Positions 54,098 to 62,253 of a stretch of DNA of 64,000 nt are shown here, piece after piece. How positions within the stretch are numbered: position 1 is the first letter of the stretch; every line of letters starts with the position of its first letter. Origin of the DNA: Gloeocapsopsis crepidinum LEGE 06123 (GTDB lineage: Bacteria > Cyanobacteriota > Cyanobacteriia > Cyanobacteriales > Chroococcidiopsidaceae); assembly GCF_015207655.1 (NCBI RefSeq), contig NZ_JADEWN010000005.1, forward strand, positions 62,001-126,000, given 5' to 3'. Under the pieces are notes generated by a model. The model saw nothing but the letters and a program-made list of their open reading frames with translations. It searched no databases and was not told the origin of the DNA. The translations under genes were made by a program, and so were the position numbers.

Positions 54098-55426
54098 TTA
54101 TCTATTACTGCTTTGTAAGAGTGAAATTAATGTATTTTGCTGCAACCATCCACACAGATTTATACTTGCCGAGTTGTATTGCTTCGATTTGTACTCACCA
54201 CTTTGAATTTCAGCAGCAAGACTACCACTCAACCTTGATTTATCTTTAATCAAGTCTTCAAACATAGCTAGTGGTAGTAAGATACTTTCAACTTCTACAT
54301 CATCCTCGCTGAAAATGATAGTTTCAAGTCTAAATCGATAACCTGACCATCTAATAGTAGGTAGTTTGTTTACACTACTTTGCAAGCTTTGTATTATATT
54401 GTATCGCTCAGGATCAGGATTTTTCTCTTGATATACGATCCACCAGTAAACATTGTGTCTAACAAAATGCTTTCCATTACCGTTAGTACACACCTCGACT
54501 TCCACGCCATCTACATCTAAAAACTGACGAGTCATTTCTCTAGCTTCACCTTCAGCCATTGGTTCTAATTCTTCCCATGGTTCAACTTTAATTACATCCT
54601 TATTCTTCCGCTTGTTAAGCTGAGAGTTATCAACCCGCTCAATAGGAATCGGATCGTGTTCCAAGGCTTCTAGACTGGGAATGTCTTCCTTAAGTGCTGG
54701 TACGTCTTCTAGAAGCTGCTCTAGTTGTGAATGACTAAAAGCCATAAACTCAATACCCGCAACAGATTTATGCGTTGCATTGTGCATGAAGTCAACTAAA
54801 CTTGGAAAAGGGGATAAGTCAATTTGGATACCGTTATATTTTGTTTGCCAGTACCCAAATTTTCCAAAAGATTTAGGTTCGGTGTGATACTCTTTCCACT
54901 TCAACGCACTAACCTTTTTATTGCTCGTACATAAGATACTCCGAATACTCCCTGATACACCACGCCTACCGTAGACAGGATATACCAAATGTACAGTCGG
55001 AGGGTCTTCGCCAGAAATAGGGTTAAAGCCAAGTATCATTGCGTTCAACTTGGCTATCTGCTGAAGGCTTTGTTGCAGTGCTGTCTCAACAGGAGTTAGT
55101 TTTCTAACTGGTACTACGACTTTTGTCCAGTTTAGTGGCGGCTTGTATCGCTGAATGAATTCGTTTTCGAGGCTTGAGAGAATACTTAGATTATTACTGC
55201 AAGTTAGCCAGCTAATGCTTACACAGTCTTTCCGATTAAATCTTTTTAGCTGTTTAAACCTGTGATGTTCTCGCCACCGCTTGAATAAGTTAACAGTTCT
55301 ACCAATATAAAGAATTTGTCCTTTGCTATCAGATACAAAGTAGATAGCTGCACAAGTAGGTAAGCTGTCTTTGTCTGCCAAATAAACTGATGGTAGTGTG
55401 GACAGATTGATGTTTTGTATCAACAT
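54098..55426 (-). CDS. GIY-YIG domain protein with long uncharacterised C-terminal region
   Basis: A 442-residue protein. The GIY-YIG nuclease fold lies at about 25-100: AAIYFVSDSKGQILYIGRTV has the two tyrosine motifs, FKRWREHH carries the conserved Arg, and LENEFIQRYKPPLN gives the Glu and Asn. The remaining 340 residues are unrecognised; they include a stretch near 140-240 (LVYPVYGRRGVSGSI) and an acidic segment near 300 (EELEPMAEGEAREMTRQFLD). The full catalytic set looks intact. It lies upstream of tRNA-Arg on the opposite strand, next to a toxin-antitoxin pair; a role in DNA cleavage or mobility is speculative. Confidence 0.75.
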   Translation of the reverse strand: MLIQNINLSTLPSVYLADKDSLPTCAAIYFVSDSKGQILYIGRTVNLFKRWREHHRFKQLKRFNRKDCVSISWLTCSNNLSILSSLENEFIQRYKPPLNWTKVVVPVRKLTPVETALQQSLQQIAKLNAMILGFNPISGEDPPTVHLVYPVYGRRGVSGSIRSILCTSNKKVSALKWKEYHTEPKSFGKFGYWQTKYNGIQIDLSPFPSLVDFMHNATHKSVAGIEFMAFSHSQLEQLLEDVPALKEDIPSLEALEHDPIPIERVDNSQLNKRKNKDVIKVEPWEELEPMAEGEAREMTRQFLDVDGVEVEVCTNGNGKHFVRHNVYWWIVYQEKNPDPERYNIIQSLQSSVNKLPTIRWSGYRFRLETIIFSEDDVEVESILLPLAMFEDLIKDKSRLSGSLAAEIQSGEYKSKQYNSASINLCGWLQQNTLISLLQSSNR

Positions 55427-55667
55427 CCTGTTATAACTTAAACAGTATATTTAAACACTTACAAATAATGACAAGATGTACGTAACTAAGACTAGGTAAG
55501 CTTGTTACGCACACTTAAATTATACCCAATTACTAAGTAATAATGCATATTTAGATAATATTGCGATATTTTTTATACTAAGTTAGGGAAAATTGCGATC
55601 GCTTCCCAACACAATTAATTTGATCGCACCTCAAGCCGCGAGAAATGCTATGCTTTTATAGAGACAA

Positions 55668-55740
55668 GGGCATGTAGCTCAGTGGATAGAGCATTAGATT
55701 CCGGTTCTAAGGGTCGGGGGTTCGAATCCCTCCATGCTCG
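55668..55740 (+). tRNA. tRNA-Arg (CCG)
   Basis: A cloverleaf with acceptor GGGCATG/CATGCTC (one G-T pair), D arm AGCTCAGTGGATAGAGC, anticodon arm TTAGA-TTCCGGT-TCTAA with anticodon CCG, and T arm with GGTTCGAATCC. Discriminator G at 55740 and no encoded CCA. The flanking 55427-55667 spacer is AT-rich and shows no gene. Confidence 0.95.
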
Positions 55741-55802
55741 TAATAAGAGTTGATTCTCTAGATAAAGGCAAGAATTGGTATATGCCCAATTTGATGGCTT
55801 CG

Positions 55803-56564
55803 CTAGCGCTGTATTTCTCTAATTTTACTTACAGCTAATTGGTAGTTGCTTGTGTCTTCTTGGCGGTGAAACAATTCCGCAGCTTTTTGCAAATCGTTGA
55901 TTGCGCCTAGTTTATCTCCGTTGTTGTAGCGAGTCAGACCGCGATGATAGTGAGTCATGGCAAGATTGTATACTGAACCCTGGCGATTGCCTCGCAGTCG
56001 AGAACGCTCGGAGGACGGCATTTGATTGAGAACTTGAATTGCTTGAGTATACTCTGTCATTGCGCCCCTTGAATCTCCACTACTTTCAAGGCTTAAGCCA
56101 CGTTGGCGATAAAGCTGCGCTAGGTTGAGATAGGGATCTTCAAGTAAAGGATTGATTTTAATAGCTTGGGTATAGTCAGCGATCGCACCTTGAGGATCTT
56201 CCGCAGCAAATTTTGCAATACCGCGATTGTTGTAGATTTCTGCGTGACGGGGATTGATTTTGATGGCTTGGGTGTAATCGGCGATCGCACCTTGACGATC
56301 GCCTAATGCTAAGCGGGCTAAACCGCGATCGTTGTAAGCATCGGCGTGATTTGGGTTTAGCTTAATGGCTTGCGTATAATATTCAATTGCGCCTTGTTTG
56401 TCGCCTTCGAGTTGATCTTTGAAGACTCCTTGACGGTAGTATTCATCCGCAGTCATTGTTGCAACTTGTGGCGATTGTGCATAGGTTATTGGGATTTCAC
56501 CTAATGCAGTTGCAACTCCTAAAAGCAGGCACGTAGTTAGTAAGATTTTACGAAGGCGAAACAT
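55803..56564 (-). CDS. secreted TPR-repeat protein
   Basis: A 253-residue protein. The start is the ATG at 56564 (MFRLRKILLTTCLLLGVATA), which begins a signal peptide ending near TYAQS; starting at 56609 would overlap the upstream gene by 38 bp. At least four TPR motifs are visible: YYRQGVFKDQLEGDKQGAIE, YTQAIKLNPNHADAYNDRGL, YTQAIKINPRHAEIYNNRGI, and YTQAIKINPLLEDPYLNLAQ. A further TPR-like pair lies at the C-terminus. It follows the caspase/STAND/WD40 gene after 7 bp and is probably cotranscribed; TPRs usually bind partner proteins. Confidence 0.85.
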   Translation of the reverse strand: MFRLRKILLTTCLLLGVATALGEIPITYAQSPQVATMTADEYYRQGVFKDQLEGDKQGAIEYYTQAIKLNPNHADAYNDRGLARLALGDRQGAIADYTQAIKINPRHAEIYNNRGIAKFAAEDPQGAIADYTQAIKINPLLEDPYLNLAQLYRQRGLSLESSGDSRGAMTEYTQAIQVLNQMPSSERSRLRGNRQGSVYNLAMTHYHRGLTRYNNGDKLGAINDLQKAAELFHRQEDTSNYQLAVSKIREIQR

Positions 56565-56571
56565 AACATAG

Positions 56572-59500
56572 TTAATTTGTGGTTTTGCAAAGGTGGCGAT
56601 CGCTCGCACTTATGTTGGAATTTGTTGTTAAATAATCACTTAACCAATTGCAGCTTTGCTCTACTAGATTATTTAAATCAAGAGTCCACTGATGAACAAC
56701 GTTATCACTACCAACACCAATTAAATTTTTACCATCGGTAGTAAATCTTACACCCAAACTTGGTGCTTTCCCTCGAAAAGATCCTAAAAGTTGACCGTGA
56801 ATGTTCCACAGTTTAATTGTTGAGTCGTCACTCGCAGAAGCAACAAGCTTACCATCGGGGCTAAAACTGACATCATTAATCCAGCCACTATGTCCTTGCA
56901 GCGTACTGATTAATTTACCGTCAACACTCCACAGTTTGACTGTATTATCCACACTTGCAGAGGCGAGAAGTCCATGAGGGCTGAAACTAACGTCACTGAT
57001 AGCATCGTTATGTCCTTGCAGTGTTCTGATTAATTTACCGTCAACACTCCAGAGTTTCACCGTAGCATCTTTACTGGCAGAAGCAACAATTTTGCTGTCA
57101 GGGCTGAATGTGACATTATTGACAGCATCTTGATGTCCTGGTAGCAATCTGATGAGTTGACCATCACGACTCCATAATTTCACCGTTTTGTCATCACTTG
57201 CCGAAGCAAGTAAGTTACCATCGGGGCTAAAGCTGACACTATTCAGCCAATTATTATGTCCCTCAAAGGACTTCAGTACTAAACCATCACGATTCCAAAG
57301 TTTAATAGTGTGATGCGCATCGATACTTTTAGCTTTCAGTTCAATGGAGTTTTCAGCAGCAGCTATACTGCCATCAGGACTAAAACTAACTTGATGAAAA
57401 ACATCGTTATCTTCTTTGAGAGTTTTTGCAGTATTGCCATTGAGGTTCCAAAATGTCACGGTGTTGTCACGGCAAACCAAAGCGATATCTTGCACATTTG
57501 TACTGAAGCTGACACTAATTGTTTGAGGACATTCTTGGGCAACGGCGGATTTTTGTTCTATATTCCAGAGTCGTAGCGTGTTGTCTACTCCTGCGGAAAC
57601 TAGCATCCCATTGGGGCTGAAACTGACGTAATTGACTGGGGCGCTGTGTCCTTTGAAAGTTTCCAGTTCTCCAGCGTGGTTCCACAACTTCACGGTGAAA
57701 TCGTCGCTTGCAGACGCTAATAGCTTACCATCAGGGCTAAAGCTGACGTGATTGACTGGGGCGCTGTGTCCTTTGAGAGTTTTGAGTAAATTGCCTTCAC
57801 GACTCCAAAGTTTAATTGTATTGTCACGGCTGGCGGTAGCAAGCATTCCTGCTGGGCTAAAACTGACGCTGGTAACTCCGCTGTTATGTCCTTGTAGCGT
57901 TTTGATTAAAGTTCCATCTATGTTCCAAAGTTTGATACCATCGTCACTCGCTGAAGCTAAGGTTTTGCTATCGGGACTGAAGCTAATGCTGTTTATTGGG
58001 CTAGTGTGTGTAGGAAGCGATCGCACTAGAGTTCCATCGTAATTCCAAAGTTTAATCGTTTGATCGTCGCTTGCTGAAGCAATAATCTTACCATCAGGAC
58101 TGAAACTAACACTAGTTACTCTTGTACTATGGCTTTGCAGTGTTTTAAGTAAAGTTCCATCTATATTCCAAAGCTTGATAGTCGCGTCGTCACTGGCAGA
58201 AGCTAATATTTGACCATCAGGACTAAAACTAATACTATTATTGATTGGATTGGTATGTGCGCTAAGCGATTGCACTAATGTTCCATCTTGATTCCATAAT
58301 TTAATGGTTGAATCATCGCTTGCTGAGGCAATAATCTTACCATCGGGGCTAACAGCGATCGCATTCACACTGTAAGCGTGTCCGACAAAGCGGTTGCGTT
58401 CTTGCATTGCGGATAGTACCTGCTGTAATGTACTAGCAGTTTTAATTTGTAGTTCGTACGGTACTGCCAACGTTTGCTGTACTTGCTGCGCTGCCTTCAC
58501 GCTGACGGTTAAAGCTTCTAATTGCTGGTTAGCACTCAATAGAGCAGTAGACAAAGAGTTTAAACTCTCAATTTGGATGTTTTGACGTTGTAAATACGCA
58601 ATTCCTGCTAAACCGCAAGCTGTAAATCCAAGAATGCTCATGACTCCTGCGGTAAGTTGGGCTTGTTTCAGTCGGCGTTTGGTTTGGAGGTGTTGTTGTT
58701 GTCTGGCTTCTAAACACGCAGTGATAAACTGTTGCGTTTCTGGTGATAATTCATCGGCGTACTTGACGTAGATTTCTTCAGCTTCTGCGAGTCGCACGCC
58801 ATGCAAGAGAAAATCAGAATGCTGTTGATTTTGCTTCCATAATGATGCTGCTTGTTCGATTTGTCGTTGAACTTGTAACCGAGTGCGGTTTTCTTGCAGC
58901 CACCAGCGTAAAGTTGACCAATGGCGAATTAGGACTTCGTGTGCGATTTCGATAGTAACTTCTTGCTTGAGTGTTGCTAAGGACACTTCAGGCGATGATG
59001 TACCTCGACTTTGCCCTACAGGATATTCATCGCAGTTAACAACGATTAGTTTAGCTGTAGTTAATGCTTGCAGCGTTCTTTCTACAAGGGGTGCGGGATA
59101 TTTCGCTACGGTCATTTCTGACTTGCTGACGCGCCGTCGAGTATCTTCGGTACCGTCTCCTAATTGCGTCAACGTGAGAAAAATCCATTGGGCGCAAGCT
59201 TGGGCTTCGGGTTCGAGGCTGTCGTAAACAGCTTGGGCTTTTTTTTCTAAAACGCCTTTGAGTCCGCCAATCTGCTGTTGATAAGACTGTAGTGTTAATA
59301 CTCCACTCTGGCGATGTAACCACAATTGCTCTAAAACAAATTCGAGTAGCGGTAAATCTCCTGCGGAGTGTGGTAAATCTTGCAGCAGAACTTCGACTAA
59401 TTCGGGTTCGACGTGCAATCCTACTTGCTGGGCTGGCTGTACGATCACCTGACGATAATCATCGCAAGTTAAGCACGGTGGAACTAACGCGCTAGATTGT

Positions 59501-61662
59501 TGCAACACGGATGCAAGTAAAGGTACTTCTAAACACGAACTTATAAAATCAGCGCGTAGCGTAATGACAAGTTTGAATCGATCTGCAGCATAATTGACAG
59601 CACCGATGAGAAGATCTAAAAATTGTTGGCGATCGCTACTTGCAGTAAGTGTAAATAGTTCTTCAAATTGGTCTACCACAAGAACGACCATTGGTTCTGG
59701 ACGAGTTCGTAACCAGCGCACAAAGCCTTCGACTCCCAAGTGCAATAATCCCTCAAGTTGCAGTGCTTGGTAAGCTTTTTCTTTTTCTGTTCCTACATCT
59801 ACAAGGCGCTGTACTAATGCTGTCATTGGTTTTGCCCCAGGGCGAAGACTTCCTATCCACCAAGATTCGCTTCCTGGTAATTGTTTACCTTGTCGCAACT
59901 GTGCCATTAAACCAGCTTGCACAACCGAAGATTTACCACTACCAGAAGCCCCGACGACAGCTAAGAAAGCACGTTGACTTAGTTCATTAATCAGTTTTTG
60001 CGTAAGTGCTTCGCGTCCGTAAAAATATGGGGCGTCGGCTTCGTTAAAAGCTTTTAATCCCATGTACGGACAAAGTCCTAAATCAAAGTCTTCGCTGTCT
60101 CCACCACGGGAAACAATGACTCTGTTGGGTAAAACTTCGATGACACCTTGTACGCCTGATAGCCAGACATGAAGTGGAACGCCTGTTCCTGCAAGTTCTA
60201 CTTGAAGTTGAGCAATCCAAGCAGCAACGGGTAATCCCGTTTGAGGATCAGCGGTAGTTAGAGTTTGTAGAAGTGCTTGAGTAAATTGTTCCGGTACATC
60301 GAGAGGAGAAGCCGCTGCGATTAAACATTGTCCGTGTTGGGGACCTAGTTGTAAATCTTCTACCCAATCTTCGAGTGAATTGGCTCCTGGACAATCTAAC
60401 ACAATGATTTGTTGAGCAATATTTGATCGCCGTAGTTCTTGACGTAACCAAGAACGCGCAAGTCGCACGCCATCAGCTAATACAAACCAGGAATCGCCTT
60501 CGGTGGTTTCCTCAATGCGACCGCGTAAGTATAAAAATGCGGTGGTAATGTTGGGGGATGAAGATTGTACGAGATTGGGCGATCGCAAATACGCTTGAAT
60601 CGCCTCGCGTACCTGTGACAATTCTTTTCCTGGTCGTGGCAAATACTCTAGCTCAAATTTTCCGGCTTGGCGCAATACTTTACTTAGTTCTACAGTGGCT
60701 TGATAGCTTGCTAATCCGTTAATCACTAATGCTTGTCTAGGATGCGTTGCACCAATACTTGCTGAACTTAGTCCTAAAACGAGTTCTCCTATTCCTTCAA
60801 CAATCCGCTTTGGTGTTTGGATCGGATATTCTGAATGAAGATTAACTTCGCCTCGGCTGCGCTTTTGCTGATTGATTAACCGTAGTTGTTGGTTGGTTTT
60901 ATCGACATACTGCAAAGTGCGGTGATAGACGTATTTATACAACCCATCAACTTCAATCACGCCTTGAGCATCGGCAGCTTCTCCACGTAACCCCCGAATG
61001 AGAAAATAAGTAAATACTCCATGTCCCAATTCAGGAAATTCCCAGGATTGTTGTCCTTGATCGCACGAAAGTAACGCATAAAATCCTTTACTTTGTGTTG
61101 CGCGTTGTCGTAATAATTCGACAAGTTGGGAAGTCGGATTTTGCAATGCAGTAGTACTGTCTCCTCTTGCTCCGATTAATGTCATCCCCCCACTGTGACA
61201 CGCATCGAGCCATACAAGTTGTTGTGTTGCTGCACATTCTCCTAGCATTCGCAACAGTTCTGACATTGCCCAACCTGTGTTGAGTAAATCATCTTTTTGG
61301 GTATCTGCTAAACATAAAACTGCCTGCTGATCTGGTTCTAAAAAACCATGCCCAGAAAAGTAAAATAGCACTGTATCTTGAGCGCGGGCAGTAGAAATAA
61401 TATATTTCAAACTACTTTGTACGGCAGATAATTCTGGAGTTAAAGCCGCAAAATCGTGATGAACAATGATTTCTTTATGAGGAAATCGTTGCGTAGCAAC
61501 TGTTAGCGCCTCAGCTAGACCTTGACAATCTACGGCTGAATAACGCAGCATGGGTATATCAGAATCGCTGTATTTGTTGATACCGACTAAGAGAACCCAG
61601 AGCTTTGCTTTGCCGCTTTCTAGGTGTGTTGAGCGACTCGTACCCACACTAACTGGAGACAT
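56572..61662 (-). CDS. caspase-like/STAND NTPase/WD40 multidomain protein
   Basis: A 1696-residue protein. An N-terminal C14 caspase-like domain (about 15-260) has the catalytic dyad in FYFSGHGF and WLDACHSGG. An unassigned region (about 290-520) follows. A STAND-type NTPase begins about 530 (CPYMGLKAFNEADAPYFYGR) with Walker A VVGASGSGKSSV (about 570) and Walker B VVLVVDQFEELFTL (about 660). A membrane helix lies near 995-1020. Then come 14 WD40 repeats (about 1090-1670), enough for two seven-bladed propellers, and a Cys-Trp tail (SCNWLSDYL). STAND proteins sense a ligand and oligomerise; here the output would be proteolysis. The secreted TPR protein gene follows. Confidence 0.92.
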   Translation of the reverse strand: MSPVSVGTSRSTHLESGKAKLWVLLVGINKYSDSDIPMLRYSAVDCQGLAEALTVATQRFPHKEIIVHHDFAALTPELSAVQSSLKYIISTARAQDTVLFYFSGHGFLEPDQQAVLCLADTQKDDLLNTGWAMSELLRMLGECAATQQLVWLDACHSGGMTLIGARGDSTTALQNPTSQLVELLRQRATQSKGFYALLSCDQGQQSWEFPELGHGVFTYFLIRGLRGEAADAQGVIEVDGLYKYVYHRTLQYVDKTNQQLRLINQQKRSRGEVNLHSEYPIQTPKRIVEGIGELVLGLSSASIGATHPRQALVINGLASYQATVELSKVLRQAGKFELEYLPRPGKELSQVREAIQAYLRSPNLVQSSSPNITTAFLYLRGRIEETTEGDSWFVLADGVRLARSWLRQELRRSNIAQQIIVLDCPGANSLEDWVEDLQLGPQHGQCLIAAASPLDVPEQFTQALLQTLTTADPQTGLPVAAWIAQLQVELAGTGVPLHVWLSGVQGVIEVLPNRVIVSRGGDSEDFDLGLCPYMGLKAFNEADAPYFYGREALTQKLINELSQRAFLAVVGASGSGKSSVVQAGLMAQLRQGKQLPGSESWWIGSLRPGAKPMTALVQRLVDVGTEKEKAYQALQLEGLLHLGVEGFVRWLRTRPEPMVVLVVDQFEELFTLTASSDRQQFLDLLIGAVNYAADRFKLVITLRADFISSCLEVPLLASVLQQSSALVPPCLTCDDYRQVIVQPAQQVGLHVEPELVEVLLQDLPHSAGDLPLLEFVLEQLWLHRQSGVLTLQSYQQQIGGLKGVLEKKAQAVYDSLEPEAQACAQWIFLTLTQLGDGTEDTRRRVSKSEMTVAKYPAPLVERTLQALTTAKLIVVNCDEYPVGQSRGTSSPEVSLATLKQEVTIEIAHEVLIRHWSTLRWWLQENRTRLQVQRQIEQAASLWKQNQQHSDFLLHGVRLAEAEEIYVKYADELSPETQQFITACLEARQQQHLQTKRRLKQAQLTAGVMSILGFTACGLAGIAYLQRQNIQIESLNSLSTALLSANQQLEALTVSVKAAQQVQQTLAVPYELQIKTASTLQQVLSAMQERNRFVGHAYSVNAIAVSPDGKIIASASDDSTIKLWNQDGTLVQSLSAHTNPINNSISFSPDGQILASASDDATIKLWNIDGTLLKTLQSHSTRVTSVSFSPDGKIIASASDDQTIKLWNYDGTLVRSLPTHTSPINSISFSPDSKTLASASDDGIKLWNIDGTLIKTLQGHNSGVTSVSFSPAGMLATASRDNTIKLWSREGNLLKTLKGHSAPVNHVSFSPDGKLLASASDDFTVKLWNHAGELETFKGHSAPVNYVSFSPNGMLVSAGVDNTLRLWNIEQKSAVAQECPQTISVSFSTNVQDIALVCRDNTVTFWNLNGNTAKTLKEDNDVFHQVSFSPDGSIAAAENSIELKAKSIDAHHTIKLWNRDGLVLKSFEGHNNWLNSVSFSPDGNLLASASDDKTVKLWSRDGQLIRLLPGHQDAVNNVTFSPDSKIVASASKDATVKLWSVDGKLIRTLQGHNDAISDVSFSPHGLLASASVDNTVKLWSVDGKLISTLQGHSGWINDVSFSPDGKLVASASDDSTIKLWNIHGQLLGSFRGKAPSLGVRFTTDGKNLIGVGSDNVVHQWTLDLNNLVEQSCNWLSDYLTTNSNISASDRHLCKTTN

Positions 61663-61862
61663 GGTTGATCACCTAAAGGCAATTGATGAATAAAGAGTTG
61701 TGATATTGATTTGAAGTAAATTAATTAAGGTGTATCTTTTATATATCGTTGAATTCCCAGGATTTACTGAAAATTTTCCTTAAGAATTCTGTAATGTTTG
61801 CAAGCGATAAACTATATCAAAAAGTCAAAAAAGATATATTTTTGTAAGTTAATTTGTGTTGG

Positions 61863-62036
61863 TTAATAAACCATGCATTGGCAAATTGAAACTGAATTAG
61901 TAAGTGTCATGAACTCTTGACCAGAAATAAATTCGCTGTAGTCAGCTAAGTTATCGAGTCCTACAAGATTGAGGATAATTTCAGTACCTAGCCAGAGCGT
62001 TGTTTTGAGTAACATTTTTTTCCAGTTAATTGCCAT
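61863..62036 (-). CDS. small hypothetical protein
   Basis: A 57-residue frame, MAINWKKMLLKTTLWLGTEI then ILNLVGLDNLADYSEFISGQ and a tail ending CQCMVY. The first 40 residues look like a recurring cyanobacterial small protein (KxLLLKTxxWLxxEIxLNxxGLDxLADYSEF), here with an apparently short or diverged C-terminus. One hydrophobic helix at about 9-27. Function unknown. It lies between the caspase/WD40 gene and a hairpin repeat. Confidence 0.6.
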   Translation of the reverse strand: MAINWKKMLLKTTLWLGTEIILNLVGLDNLADYSEFISGQEFMTLTNSVSICQCMVY

Positions 62037-62104
62037 CACTGCACCACCTTACAAACTGAAACAATTCCTGTGTTGGAGGTTGTATTAAGTAAATAAGGTT
62101 GCTT

Positions 62105-62180
62105 CGGTTGGTTTATGCAGATAGCTTGGCGACTAAAGTCACCACTAAATAAACGAAGTCCACCTCCGTGGACTAATGAG
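62105..62180. repeat. hairpin repeat, second copy
   Basis: GCGACTAAAGTCACCACTAA at about 62130-62149 and AGTCCACCTCCGTGGACT at 62157-62174. The latter is the exact inverted copy of 52150-52167. The rest of the 61663-62253 gap holds only the small ORF at 61863. Confidence 0.8.
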
Positions 62181-62253
62181 TCTCTTTAGCTATGGTTTCA
62201 ACCTTTCGTGGAACTAATGTTTATTTAGATGGTGTTAATACTTAGCAATAGTA

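Noticed and set aside
52062-55740. An integrated mobile element bounded by the repeat and tRNA-Arg
   Set aside because: No integrase or transposase was found, and no duplicate of the tRNA 3' end was seen inside the window. Only the accessory gene content hints at it.
57000-58400. Regularly spaced DNA repeats of about 120 bp that might suggest a CRISPR or satellite array
   Set aside because: They encode WD40 units in frame; spacing and codon-level variation follow the protein repeat.
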